The notes: generated from the letters alone by a model not told the origin. DNA of 64,000 bases from Paenibacillus sabuli (GCF_014705605.1 NZ_JACXIZ010000003.1:1-64000), one strand, 5' to 3'; positions 17,420 through 27,113 are shown, numbered from the stretch's first letter. Program-made: numbers and translations.

Positions 17420-20400
17420 ATGCGTCGACATTTTACATGGATTTCAAAACTATTGTTGTTCAGCCTGGTGCTCCAGGTGCTGCTGCCCATGTCGTGGGCC
17501 GGCAAGCTGGCCTATGCAGACGATAGTCTGCCGTCCGTCCCCGGCGCCGTCTATGTTCACGACGGCAATGCCATTTTGACGAATGCAGAGTTAAGCATGG
17601 AGGACGAGTACGGCGAGCCGGTGGCGGCTGCGGACAAGGCCTCCATTATTGCCGTAAAGTATGAGTTTGCACTCCCGAACGGGCACAGCTACGGGGACAA
17701 GCATGCCTTTGTGTTCGACGTTCCGGAGGAATTGGACATCTACGAGGCGATCACTGACGAGAAGATTCTGTTCGCCGGTCAGGAAATGGGGACGTTCTCC
17801 GTATCGATGGACGGTCAGGTCTCGATCCTGTTCAACAGCTTCATCGAAACGCACTCGAATATCAGCGGCTCGTTGGAGGTGCTCTCGCAAATCCGTGAGG
17901 ATGTCGTAGTGACCGAGGACCGCGTCGTCACAGTCACGCCAATCGAAGGTCAGGCCTCCAAGCAGATTCCGCTGCGCTTCGACTACAGCGGCAACACCAT
18001 CGATAAGCGGGGCGTTCCCGACCGCGGGTACAACGCTGCGCAGATCGAGTGGGAGATCGACTTCAACAAGGCCATGGACGAGATCGCCAATGCCCGATTG
18101 AGCGATCCGATTCCGTCCGGTCAGCAGCTGGTGCCGGACTCGATCAAGCTGTACGAGCTGATTTCGCGGCTCGACGGCAGCGTCGAGCTGGGAGCTGAAG
18201 TGAGCGGGCCGGCGATCGGCACGACCGATGAAGGCGAGGATTTCGCGATTGCACTTGGCGATATCAAGCGTGCGTACCGGGTGGTATTTGCGACCGAGCT
18301 CACGGACGGAGACGCGACGTCGTATCCGAACGAGGCCTTCCTCTCCGGAGACGGCTATCCCGAGGTGCGAGCCGCCGCCACAGTGGCCGTCGCGCGCGGC
18401 AAGGCGCTGGAGAAGCGCTCGACGGGCTACGATCAGCCGACGCAAACGATCGAGTGGGAGATTCGCTACAATTACAACGAGAAGCACATCAACCAGGTGG
18501 ACGCGCTGCTCCGCGACCTGTTCAACGACTCGCAGGAGCTGTACGGCGGAATCCAGGTCGAGCGCGTGACGATTGATGTGTACGGCCACGAAGCGGGCAC
18601 GAGCCTGGTCGCCCCGTCGGTATACGACGTGTCGCCGATCAGCGAAGCGGGACGCAGCGGCTTCGAGCTGCAGTTCCTGAGCGATCTTGATGCGGCATAC
18701 AAGATCAAGTACCAGACCCGCGCGGTCAATCGTGTGTACGACAATACGACCATCACGAACGAAGTGCGGACGGATACAATTGATTCCGTCGCTGCGCAGC
18801 GCGGGATTCAGCAAGGCATTCTGACCAAGCGAAGCACCGGCGCGAATTACAAGACGAAGGTCGCGAGCTGGGAGATTGTATTGAATCGCGACGGCTATCC
18901 GATGGACGATGTGATGCTCACCGATGTTTTTGAGAATGACGGTCTGACGCTCTTGGAGGAGACGGTCGTCGTGACGGACGACAGCGGGACGCTGCAGCGG
19001 GACACGGACTATACGCTGACCGCAGAAGTGGACGGCTTCGAGCTGGCCTTCCTGTCGCAGATCACAGGTCGCGTGCTCATCAAATACGATACCGTCTTCG
19101 ATTATGCAGCACGCGACACCGTCACTTATCCGAACGAGAATGGCTTCCGCAATCTCGTCACGATGGACTGGGTGGACGAGACGCTGACCGCGCGGTCGAA
19201 GTCGGCGCGAGAGACCTTCACCCCGGACACCTATACACGCGCCAACGGCTTCAAGGGCGGCTCGTATAATGCCCAGACCAAGGAAATCACCTGGGAAATC
19301 GGGGTCAATTATAACCTGATGGATCTGGCCGATGCGCAGGTGCTCGACTACATGCTCGGGAATCAGCGCCTGATCGACGGCTCGCTGCGCGTCTACGAGC
19401 TGGATCTGACCGGTGGCGAGAACGGCACCGGCGACGGCGACGAGCTGACGCTCGGTGAGGACTACGACCTCGAAGCAGTGACCGGCGGCAACGGCGAGCC
19501 CGGCTTCCGGGTCACGCTCGGCGAGATCGATAAGGCGTATCTGATCACGTATCGGACCAGCCTGGACGGCGAGCTGATTGTGGACGAATATGACAACACG
19601 GCCATTCTGTACGACGGTCCCGTCGAGCAGGCCGAGCTGGAGGCCCGAGTGGGCATCACGCACGGAGGAGAGTACGTCGACAAGTCGGGCGTACAAAGTG
19701 GCAAATTGATCGACTGGAAGGTCGAGATCAACTACGGTCAATCGACAATTACCAACGTCAAGCTGATTGATACGCCTTCGAGCAACCAGATGGTGCTGGA
19801 AAGCGCGTTTCATTTGTTCGCGACGGACGTGTCGGCGAGCGGAGCGGTAGCCAAGGGAGCCGAGCTGGTGCGGGATGTGGATTACACCCTGGCGCTCTCG
19901 GAGACGGGCTTCGAACTGGCATTTGCCAATCCGATCGACACCCCGTATATCCTGGAATATCAATCGCTCATCCTGGCCAAGGTCGGCGACGATGTAGAGA
20001 ATCAGGTGACGCTTGCCGGAGACGGCATCACCGTCGAGGCGGTGAGCAACCAGGAGATCATCCGCGTCAAGCGCACGACCGGCTGGGGCGAAGGCGAGGG
20101 CGAGCTGGGCAGCCTCGTCGTCACGAAGGTCGACGCCGACACGAGCGCTCCGCTCGCGGGCGCCGAGTTCACGCTGGAGGATGCCTATTCGGGTACAGTC
20201 ATTGCCGTGAAAGAAACGGAAGGCGATGGCACCGCCAGCTTCGGCCCGCTCCTGTACGGGGACTATATCCTGAAAGAAAGCGGGGCGCCGGAAGGCTATG
20301 TCGTCGGGATCGCCAACCAGATGACGGTAACCGTCGATCAGGATCCGACGGAGCTGACTGTGACCAACGAAAAGATTCGGCAGGCCGTGCGTCTGGTCAA

Positions 20401-21868
20401 GCACGATGCGGCTGATAACAATGTACGCTTGCCGGGCGCCGAGCTGGAGCTGCAAAAGCTCGAAGGCATGGACTATGTGACCGTGAGCACGCATACGACG
20501 AACAGTCAGGGCGAAGTGGTGCTGAACGAGCTGGAGGCGGGCACGTACCGCTTCGTGGAAGTGCAAGCGCCGGAGTATTATTTGCTTGACGGCACGCCAG
20601 TTCCATTCGTCATCGTGCAGGACCAGACCGAGATGGTCGAGGTGCAAAAAGCCAATACGCGCGGTACGGGCTCCATCATCGTCGAAAAAGTAGATGCCGA
20701 TCAAAGGGATCTGCTGCTCGGCGGGGCCGAGTTCAAGCTCTACGATGCGTCGAACGCGGAAGTGGCCTCTGTCACCAGCAGCGCCTATCTGCCGCTGGAA
20801 ATGACGAATCTGCCCTATGGCCGCTATGTGCTGCGCGAAGTGAAAGCGCCGGAAGGCTACCTGCTGAGCGCGGATGAGAGCGAGCTGGAGCTCACGCTCG
20901 TTCAGCCGTCGCTGACGCAGCAGATTGCCAATCAAAAGCTGGACCGATCCGTCCGGCTGCTGAAGGTCGATGCCGAAGATGCAGGGAAATCGCTGGCGGG
21001 CGCACAGTTCAAGCTGCTGGTCCAGCCAGCGGGGGCGACGGACTACATCGACTGGCCGGGAGGCGAGTGGCTGACGACGGACCAGAGCGGCGAGCTCGTG
21101 CTGGCCGACCTGGAGCCGGGGCATTACCAATTCATTGAGATCGCAGCGCCGGAAGGCTACAAGCTGGACGCCAAGCCGATCGAATTCGAGATCGCGAGCG
21201 ACCAGACAGCAAGCATCGAGCTGACATTCTCGAATGAGGCTGTTGAAGATGTAGAAGAGCCGGGAACAGACGACCCTGGAACGGATGATCCAGGCACGGA
21301 TGATCCAGGCACGGATGACCCGGGCGCGGATGACCCTGGAACGGATGATCCAGGCACGGATGATCCAGGCACGGATGATCCAGGCACGGATGACCCGGGC
21401 GCGGATGACCCTGGAACGGATGATCCAGGCACGGATGATCCAGGCACGGATGACCCGGGCACAGATGATCCGGGCACGGATGATCCAGGCACGGATGATC
21501 CAGGCACAGATAATCCGGGCACGGACTCGCCTGCGAGCGAGGAGTCGAATACGGAGCAGCCCGGGGACGACGGAGCATCTCCTCAACCGAGCGGTCCCGA
21601 TGCCGAGCCGGGCCCCGGGGACTCCGGTGCGGACGCGCCGGGGATCGGGACAGAAGACGAGACCGGCGTCGATCCGAATGCCGCAGACGACCTGGGTGTG
21701 GACGGAGCCTTGCCGGAATCGGGCGAGGACAACCGCGGAGATGGGCAAGTCGCTCCGCTGCTTCCCAAGACCGGGGAGGCCTTCCCGGTCGCTCCGATTG
21801 TGGGCGGTGCGTTGCTGCTTGTTGCCGCGTATCTCTTCTTTTCCAGACGCCCCGCCGTCAAAAAGTAG
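17420..21868 (+). CDS. LPXTG-anchored multi-domain surface adhesin with SpaA/Cna-B repeats
   Basis: A 1482-residue wall-anchored protein. Residues 1-35 are a signal peptide ending in ADD. From about 60 to 880 are successive adhesin modules of the collagen-binding/Cna-A-like type, each opening like WEIDFNKAMDEI or WEIRYNYNEKHI and carrying a LxDxF/LxDxxP motif. From about 890 to 1275 are four SpaA/Cna-B-like domains (GSLVVTKVDAD, RLVKHDAAD, SIIVEKVDAD, RLLKVDAED), which usually self-lock by isopeptide bonds. A DPGTD spacer (1280-1369) follows, then an acidic stretch, LPKTG (1448-1452), a hydrophobic segment and RRPAVKK. GAGGGAG precedes ATG 17420. Co-transcribed with the sortase. Ligand unknown. 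Confidence 0.9.
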   Translation: MRRHFTWISKLLLFSLVLQVLLPMSWAGKLAYADDSLPSVPGAVYVHDGNAILTNAELSMEDEYGEPVAAADKASIIAVKYEFALPNGHSYGDKHAFVFDVPEELDIYEAITDEKILFAGQEMGTFSVSMDGQVSILFNSFIETHSNISGSLEVLSQIREDVVVTEDRVVTVTPIEGQASKQIPLRFDYSGNTIDKRGVPDRGYNAAQIEWEIDFNKAMDEIANARLSDPIPSGQQLVPDSIKLYELISRLDGSVELGAEVSGPAIGTTDEGEDFAIALGDIKRAYRVVFATELTDGDATSYPNEAFLSGDGYPEVRAAATVAVARGKALEKRSTGYDQPTQTIEWEIRYNYNEKHINQVDALLRDLFNDSQELYGGIQVERVTIDVYGHEAGTSLVAPSVYDVSPISEAGRSGFELQFLSDLDAAYKIKYQTRAVNRVYDNTTITNEVRTDTIDSVAAQRGIQQGILTKRSTGANYKTKVASWEIVLNRDGYPMDDVMLTDVFENDGLTLLEETVVVTDDSGTLQRDTDYTLTAEVDGFELAFLSQITGRVLIKYDTVFDYAARDTVTYPNENGFRNLVTMDWVDETLTARSKSARETFTPDTYTRANGFKGGSYNAQTKEITWEIGVNYNLMDLADAQVLDYMLGNQRLIDGSLRVYELDLTGGENGTGDGDELTLGEDYDLEAVTGGNGEPGFRVTLGEIDKAYLITYRTSLDGELIVDEYDNTAILYDGPVEQAELEARVGITHGGEYVDKSGVQSGKLIDWKVEINYGQSTITNVKLIDTPSSNQMVLESAFHLFATDVSASGAVAKGAELVRDVDYTLALSETGFELAFANPIDTPYILEYQSLILAKVGDDVENQVTLAGDGITVEAVSNQEIIRVKRTTGWGEGEGELGSLVVTKVDADTSAPLAGAEFTLEDAYSGTVIAVKETEGDGTASFGPLLYGDYILKESGAPEGYVVGIANQMTVTVDQDPTELTVTNEKIRQAVRLVKHDAADNNVRLPGAELELQKLEGMDYVTVSTHTTNSQGEVVLNELEAGTYRFVEVQAPEYYLLDGTPVPFVIVQDQTEMVEVQKANTRGTGSIIVEKVDADQRDLLLGGAEFKLYDASNAEVASVTSSAYLPLEMTNLPYGRYVLREVKAPEGYLLSADESELELTLVQPSLTQQIANQKLDRSVRLLKVDAEDAGKSLAGAQFKLLVQPAGATDYIDWPGGEWLTTDQSGELVLADLEPGHYQFIEIAAPEGYKLDAKPIEFEIASDQTASIELTFSNEAVEDVEEPGTDDPGTDDPGTDDPGTDDPGADDPGTDDPGTDDPGTDDPGTDDPGADDPGTDDPGTDDPGTDDPGTDDPGTDDPGTDDPGTDNPGTDSPASEESNTEQPGDDGASPQPSGPDAEPGPGDSGADAPGIGTEDETGVDPNAADDLGVDGALPESGEDNRGDGQVAPLLPKTGEAFPVAPIVGGALLLVAAYLFFSRRPAVKK
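21257..21526 (+). repeat. Eighteen 15-bp coding repeats (DPGTD spacer)
   Basis: Eighteen consecutive pentapeptide units, mostly DPGTD with DPGAD at units 5 and 10, EPGTD first and NPGTD last. Repeats are near-identical at the DNA level (GATCCAGGCACGGAT type), so length is likely to vary between strains by slippage or recombination. The spacer lifts the adhesin head away from the LPKTG anchor. Confidence 0.95.
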
Positions 21869-21902
21869 GGCGAATCCATTCTACTAAGGTAGGCATGAAA
21901 CC

Positions 21903-21942
21903 AAAAACAAGCTTCGGGCAGCGAGCCCGAAGCTTGTTTTTT
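21903..21942 (+). terminator. Terminator of the sortase-adhesin unit
   Basis: ACAAGCTTCGGGC and GCCCGAAGCTTGT form a long perfect stem with loop AGCGA, followed by TTTTT. The matching A-run before the stem also suits leftward termination. Confidence 0.9.
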
Positions 21943-22118
21943 CTCCATAACACGCGACTGCTGAGCCAGATGCTGGGAGTGGCTGGGCTTTCGATGCAGA
22001 AAAGCAGGAAGTCGGCTGCATCTCCAGCCTTCGCTAGGGATAAAAACAAGCTTCCGTGTTTGTGTCAAGTTTCGCTCAAATTTAAGGCCAGGCGGTCTAA
22101 AATGGCCGAAAATCCGAT

Positions 22119-22147
22119 TTGTACTGTGCCTCCGATCAAACTATACT
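22119..22147 (+). promoter_or_regulatory. Sigma-A promoter of the ABC exporter operon
   Basis: TTGTAC (22119-22124) and TATACT (22142-22147) are spaced by exactly 17 bp, giving a predicted start near 22154 and a leader of about 42 nt. The rest of 21943-22118 shows no gene or clear signal. Confidence 0.6.
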
Positions 22148-22195
22148 TACAACTTGAGATCATTCGAGCAGATGACCGGTCTGGAGGGACATACG

Positions 22196-23953
22196 TTGGA
22201 AACGTTCAAACGACTCAAACAGTTTTATTGGCCCTATCGAAAATACTTTCTATGGTCTGTCGTCAGCCTGCTTTTCGCCACCATCATGACGGTCAGCTAT
22301 CCGCTCATCCTGGGCTTCATTGTGGATGAGCTCATTTTAGGGGATCGTCAGGATCTTATCGGGGTTACGGTGGCCGGTCTGGTACTGGTGATGGTGCTCA
22401 AAGGGTTGTTTCAATACTTGCAGCAATACTTGGGGGAACTGTTCGGCATCAACTCGGTGTACGAAATGCGCAATCGGTTGTATCAAAAATTGCAGTTTCT
22501 GCCGTTCCGCTTCTACGACAATGCCCGGACCGGGGATCTGATGTCCCGGCTCGCGCAGGACGTGGAAGCGTTCCGTTTTTTTCTGGCAATGGGCTGCGCC
22601 CAGATTCTGAACTTCGTGCTGCTGACTGTGTTCGGATTCGGCGTCATGCTGTACCTGAACGTGCCGCTGGCGCTTGTCACATTAGCCGTCATGCCGCTGC
22701 TGGCCATCGTCGTGTATCGCTTCGACCGCAATGTGCATCCGGCCTTCCTGGAGATCCGGCGTTCGCTGGCGCGGCTGACGACGAAGGTACAGGAAAATGT
22801 GAGCGGCATGAATACGGTCAAGGCGCTCAGCAAAGAAAATTATGAAATCGACCGCTTCGTCGATCTGAACAACAATTATCGGGACAATCACATCCATACG
22901 GCCGTCATCTGGGGGCGCTTCTTCCCGGTGATGGAGCTGATCGGCAACATCTGCGTCGTGCTGCTGCTCGCTTACGGAGGCTGGCTCGTGGTGGATGGCC
23001 GGATGGAGCCGGGCGAGCTGCTGGCCTTCTTCAGCCTGATCTGGTTCATCGTGATGCCGCTCATGCAGATCGGCTTCGTGCTCAATACGTACTCCCAGTC
23101 CAAGGCGGCGGGCGAGCGGCTGCTGGAAATTCTCGACGAGCGCGAGGAGATTCGCAACATCGAGCGTCCGCTGCGGCCGGAGCGCATCCAGGGGCATGTC
23201 ACCTTCGAGGGCGTCTCGCACCGCTATCCGGGGGAGAGCGAATGGGCGTTGCAGGATGTAAACCTTGACGCGCCCCCGGGCACGGTCATCGGCATCATGG
23301 GGGCCACGGGGGCGGGCAAGACGAGCATCACCCAGCTGATGGCGCGCTTCTACGAGCCGCAGCAGGGAACGGTGCGCGTCGACGGCCATCCGGTGCGCGA
23401 GTACGACCTGCAGCGGCTGCGGTCGAGCATCGGATTCGTGCTGCAGGAGCCATTCTTGTTCTCCGCTACCATTCGGGACAATATCGCCTACGGGAATCCC
23501 GAGGCGACGATGGAGGATATCGTCGATGCGGCTCGGCGCGCCGACGCCCACGGTTTCATCCAGGAGCTGCCGGATGGCTACGACACGGTGCTCGGGGAGC
23601 GTGGGGGCGGCCTGTCCGGCGGGCAGAAGCAGCGGCTCTCGATCGCGCGGGCGCTGTGCGTCAATCCGAGCATTCTCATCCTCGACGACGCCACCAGCGC
23701 GGTCGATATGGATACGGAGCTGCGCATTCAGGCGGCGATGCGCGAGGTCATGCGAGGCCGTACGACCTTCATCATCGCGCACCGGATCTCCTCGGTGAAG
23801 CATGCCGACGAGATTCTCGTGCTGGAGGAGGGCAAGATTGCAGAGCGCGGCACGCACGAGCAATTGATTCGACATGTCGACGGCGCCTACCGCCGCATCT
23901 ATGATATCCAGTTCCAGGATCGCGAGGCCGTCCTGCACGGCAAGGCGATCTGA
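22196..23953 (+). CDS. ABC exporter half-transporter, BmrC/LmrC-like (degenerate catalytic site)
   Basis: A 585-residue fused membrane (six segments, residues about 15-300) and ATPase protein. Walker A is GATGAGKTS (about 369-377), the signature LSGGQKQ is canonical (about 473), but the Walker B end reads ILILDDATSAVD, with Asp in place of the catalytic Glu (about residue 498). That pattern marks the non-hydrolysing partner of a heterodimeric exporter. TTG 22196 is chosen for GGAGGGA seven bases upstream; in-frame ATG 22172 and TTG 22154 lack one. The partner follows 39 bp downstream. Likely exports drugs, lipids or peptides. Confidence 0.88.
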   Translation: METFKRLKQFYWPYRKYFLWSVVSLLFATIMTVSYPLILGFIVDELILGDRQDLIGVTVAGLVLVMVLKGLFQYLQQYLGELFGINSVYEMRNRLYQKLQFLPFRFYDNARTGDLMSRLAQDVEAFRFFLAMGCAQILNFVLLTVFGFGVMLYLNVPLALVTLAVMPLLAIVVYRFDRNVHPAFLEIRRSLARLTTKVQENVSGMNTVKALSKENYEIDRFVDLNNNYRDNHIHTAVIWGRFFPVMELIGNICVVLLLAYGGWLVVDGRMEPGELLAFFSLIWFIVMPLMQIGFVLNTYSQSKAAGERLLEILDEREEIRNIERPLRPERIQGHVTFEGVSHRYPGESEWALQDVNLDAPPGTVIGIMGATGAGKTSITQLMARFYEPQQGTVRVDGHPVREYDLQRLRSSIGFVLQEPFLFSATIRDNIAYGNPEATMEDIVDAARRADAHGFIQELPDGYDTVLGERGGGLSGGQKQRLSIARALCVNPSILILDDATSAVDMDTELRIQAAMREVMRGRTTFIIAHRISSVKHADEILVLEEGKIAERGTHEQLIRHVDGAYRRIYDIQFQDREAVLHGKAI

Positions 23954-23992
23954 CCATGAACAATTCGGGATTCATTCAGAAGGAGTGCGACC

Positions 23993-25828
23993 ATGAGCGA
24001 CGAAGCGCGTGAGATTTATCACGAGGGATTCGATCCGAGAAAGGAACGCTTCGCGTATCCGAACGATCGGGTGATGGAAAAGCCGTTCAACTGGAGCCAG
24101 ATGGCGCGGTTGTTTACGTATATGAAGCCTTATTCCAAAACATTGCTGCCGCTGGCGATTGCCGCCATGCTGGTGGCGACCGCGGTGCGGCTGGCCGTGC
24201 CGCTGATCATCTCGCATGTGCTGGACAACGTGGCGCTGGCGGGCAATCTCAGCTTCCTGTGGAAGCTGGTGCTGGCGATCGGCATCCTGTACGTGCTGCA
24301 GTGGCTGGGCAACCGCTACCGCATCATCTGGATGAACAAGCTCGGGCAGAACGTCATCTACGATCTGCGCAAGCATCTGTTCTCGCATATCCAGCGCCTG
24401 TCGCACCGCTTTTTCGGGGAGCGATCGGCGGGCTCGATCCTGGTGCGGATCACCAATGACATCAACTCGCTGCAGGAGCTTTTTAGCAACGGCATCATCA
24501 ATCTGCTGACCGATGTGGTGATGCTGCTCGGCATCGTCGTCATCCTGGCGATCATGAGTCCGACCCTGACGCTCGCGGTGCTGGTGATCGTGCCGATTAT
24601 GTTCTTCCTGTCGGTCAAGCTGCGGCGCGCGATCCGGCGCGCATTCCAGCAGGTCCGGCTCAAGCAGTCGCGCCTGAATTCGCATCTCAACGAGAGCATT
24701 CAGGGCATCCGCGTGACGCAATCCTACACCCAGGAGCAAGCCAATATGGGCTTTTTCCAGCGTATGAACCGCGACAACTTCGAGGGCTGGCGCATCGCAG
24801 TGCGTCGGGGCGCGATGTTCCGTCCGCTCGTCGAGATCACCGGGGCGATCGGGACGGCGACGCTCGTGCTGCTGGGCATCTATTTGTATAATCGGAATAT
24901 CATCGAGCTGTATGTGTTCGTGGCCTTCGTGCTCTATCTGCCGCAGTTCTGGGAGCCGATCGCGCGGCTTGGGCAGATGTACAATCAGCTCTTGATGGCG
25001 ATGGCCTCCTCGGAGCGCATCTTCGAGTTCCTGGACGAGCGCTCCAATGTCGAGGAGAAGCCGGATGCGGCCGAGCTGCGCGACATTCGCGGCGCTATCC
25101 GCTTCGAGGACGTGGAGTTCTCCTACGATGCCAAGCGGATGGCGCTGCATCGCATCAATCTGCAGGTCCAGCCCGGAGAGACGCTGGCGCTGGTCGGCCA
25201 TACCGGCTCGGGCAAGACGTCGATCGTCAACCTGGTCTGCCGCTTCTACGATCCGACGGCCGGCCGGGTGCTGATCGACGGCCAGGATCTGCGGGACCTG
25301 TCGCTGGAGAGTCTGCGCAGTCAGGTTAGCATCGTGCTGCAGGATACGTTTATTTTCTCGGGGACGATCATGGATAACATTCGCTTTGGGCGGCCGGACG
25401 CCACCGACGAGGAAGTGAAGGAGGCGGCCAGAGCGGTCGGCGCCGAGAAGTTCATCCTGCGACTGATCGATCAGTACCACACCGAGGTGGAGGAGCGCGG
25501 CAGCATCCTGTCGATGGGCGAGAAGCAGCTGCTGTCGTTCGCCCGCACGCTGCTCGCGGATCCGAAAATTCTGATTCTCGACGAGGCGACGGCGAGCATC
25601 GATACCGAGACCGAGATGATTATCCAGCAGGCGCTGAAGCGACTGCTGAAGGGACGCACGGCGATCATGATCGCGCATCGGCTCTCGACGATTCGCGATG
25701 CCGACCAGATCCTCGTGCTCGATCACGGCCGCGTCATCGAGAAGGGCAACCACGAGGAGCTGATGCGCACCGGCGGCGAATATTTCAAGCTCGTGCGCGC
25801 GCAATTCAACGTGCTGGACGCGGGTTAG
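23993..25828 (+). CDS. ABC exporter half-transporter, BmrD/LmrD-like (catalytic partner)
   Basis: A 611-residue partner of the preceding half-transporter. It has an N-terminal cytoplasmic extension (about 45 residues), six membrane segments and an ATPase domain. Walker A GHTGSGKTS and Walker B ILILDEATASID with Glu531 are intact, but the signature is altered to LSMGEKQ (about 506). The consensus ATP site therefore combines this protein's Walker motifs with the partner's LSGGQ, and the degenerate site the reverse, exactly as in BmrCD/LmrCD-type exporters. AGAAGGAG precedes ATG 23993. Same operon. Confidence 0.9.
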   Translation: MSDEAREIYHEGFDPRKERFAYPNDRVMEKPFNWSQMARLFTYMKPYSKTLLPLAIAAMLVATAVRLAVPLIISHVLDNVALAGNLSFLWKLVLAIGILYVLQWLGNRYRIIWMNKLGQNVIYDLRKHLFSHIQRLSHRFFGERSAGSILVRITNDINSLQELFSNGIINLLTDVVMLLGIVVILAIMSPTLTLAVLVIVPIMFFLSVKLRRAIRRAFQQVRLKQSRLNSHLNESIQGIRVTQSYTQEQANMGFFQRMNRDNFEGWRIAVRRGAMFRPLVEITGAIGTATLVLLGIYLYNRNIIELYVFVAFVLYLPQFWEPIARLGQMYNQLLMAMASSERIFEFLDERSNVEEKPDAAELRDIRGAIRFEDVEFSYDAKRMALHRINLQVQPGETLALVGHTGSGKTSIVNLVCRFYDPTAGRVLIDGQDLRDLSLESLRSQVSIVLQDTFIFSGTIMDNIRFGRPDATDEEVKEAARAVGAEKFILRLIDQYHTEVEERGSILSMGEKQLLSFARTLLADPKILILDEATASIDTETEMIIQQALKRLLKGRTAIMIAHRLSTIRDADQILVLDHGRVIEKGNHEELMRTGGEYFKLVRAQFNVLDAG

Positions 25829-25868
25829 AATGCAGCAAGGCTGACCGACTCGCGGCTCGTCTGAACAC

Positions 25869-25901
25869 GCCGGACTTCCGGGCAACACGCGGGAGTCCGG
25901 C
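25869..25901 (+). terminator. Probable terminator after the ABC exporter operon
   Basis: GCCGGACT and AGTCCGGC pair, with an inner imperfect CCGG/GCGG portion. Only a short T-containing tail follows, so efficiency is uncertain. Confidence 0.5.
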
Positions 25902-25976
25902 TCATTTGAAATGTATACAAAGAAAACTTGGATGAGATGTCGCATTTGTCCTGTATCAGGATGTCGGTTATAACGA

Positions 25977-26037
25977 TTGCTGCAAGCGGATCAACATCTT
26001 ATAATTGATAATGATATTCTTTATCAATTATAAGATG
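25977..26037 (+). promoter_or_regulatory. Promoter with Fur box inside a 17-bp-arm palindrome
   Basis: TATAAT (26000-26005) lies 17 bp after TTGCTG (25977-25982). A Fur box at 26007-26025, GATAATGATATTCTTTATC, matches the 19-bp consensus at 17 positions. It lies within a longer perfect inverted repeat with arms CATCTTATAATTGATAA (25995-26011) and its complement (26021-26037). Fur with iron bound here would cover the -10 and start and repress. The arms are longer than Fur needs, so the transcript could also fold at its 5' end. Confidence 0.85.
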
Positions 26038-26057
26038 CAAGGGAGAGACACATCCAG

Positions 26058-27095
26058 ATGAACAACCGGTATTGGCGTTCTGCGCTTTGCGTGTTGCTGG
26101 GCATATTGCTGGCGCTGACCACCGCTTGCAGCTCCGGCAATATGAGCGATGCAGGCGAAGGGCAAGGTCAAGAGAGTATTGGAGGGAGTAGGGCAGACAG
26201 CAACGACGGACAAGCTGGGGACGGGACCGTAGAGCGGGGCGAGGACGTGACAGCCGCCACCAAAATGGTAACGGATGCGATGGGGCGCGAGGTCGAGATC
26301 CCGCGTGATCCCCAGAATGTCATCGCCTTGTGGACGGTGGGCGAGATGCTGGCGCTAGGGCAGAAGCCTCTGGGAACAAGCGAGAATTTGCTGCGCTTTT
26401 ATTCGGAAGAAGAGCGTGCCGGCATTGCGATTGTAAGCAACGGGACGACGGGGGATTACGAGAAGGTGCTGGCCATGAGCCCCGATTTGATCATGCTGAG
26501 CGCGCGCGTAACGGAGGAGGTCATCGCCCAATACAGTAAAATTGCCCCGACCGTCACTACGCCGTTTTACGGCGACCCGATTGAAACGTTCCGCACGGTT
26601 GCTGATCTTTTGAATAAATCCGATGAAGCGGAGCAATGGTTGGCGACCTATGAGGCCAGGGTTGAGGAGAAGCGGCGCAAGGTTGCGTCTTTGAAGTTGT
26701 CCGAGCAATCGGCGCTCGTCATTCAATTTGCGCTAAAAAACATTTACATGTACAGGAGCAGCACCTTCCCTGTTATTTATCAGGACTATGGCTTCCAATT
26801 GACGGCCAAGCAGGAAGAGCTGGAACAGGCTCCTGATTTTGGGAGCTACCAGCTAGCTGAAGAGGCGCTGCCGGACTTCGCAGCCGACCATATCTTCGTG
26901 ATCGTCAACGACGACGAGTCGAGGCCGGTATACGAAGAACTGATGCAAAGAGCGGTCTGGAGCGGTCTGCAGGCAGTCCGGGATGGACAGGTCTATCTGA
27001 TTGACAATCGTCTGTCGATTAATGACGTGACCACGATGGATTGGGCGCTCGACGAGGTCGAGCGTCTGCTGGAGTCGCACGGTCTAATGGATTAG
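26058..27095 (+). CDS. Iron-siderophore/chelate ABC transporter binding lipoprotein
   Basis: A 345-residue extracytoplasmic lipoprotein of the FecB/BtuF helical-backbone type. The signal ends LALTTAC, with lipid-bearing Cys24, followed by a low-complexity Gly/Asp/Ser linker to about residue 75. The mature fold opens VTDAMGREVEIPRDPQNVIAL and includes EMLALGQKPLG, as in metal-chelate binders. Immediately downstream of the Fur box, so iron-starvation induced. No FecCD permease or ATPase is present here, so it must use permeases encoded elsewhere. AGGGAGAG precedes ATG 26058. First gene of a three-gene operon with a flavin monooxygenase and a sensor-regulator. Confidence 0.88.
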   Translation: MNNRYWRSALCVLLGILLALTTACSSGNMSDAGEGQGQESIGGSRADSNDGQAGDGTVERGEDVTAATKMVTDAMGREVEIPRDPQNVIALWTVGEMLALGQKPLGTSENLLRFYSEEERAGIAIVSNGTTGDYEKVLAMSPDLIMLSARVTEEVIAQYSKIAPTVTTPFYGDPIETFRTVADLLNKSDEAEQWLATYEARVEEKRRKVASLKLSEQSALVIQFALKNIYMYRSSTFPVIYQDYGFQLTAKQEELEQAPDFGSYQLAEEALPDFAADHIFVIVNDDESRPVYEELMQRAVWSGLQAVRDGQVYLIDNRLSINDVTTMDWALDEVERLLESHGLMD

Positions 27096-27113
27096 ACGAA
27101 CGGGAGGTCCTCC

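Noticed and set aside
17591-21748. Very long leftward open frame opposite the adhesin gene
   Set aside because: High GC and biased codons leave the antisense strand open. The sense protein has signal, domains and LPKTG; the antisense one has none.
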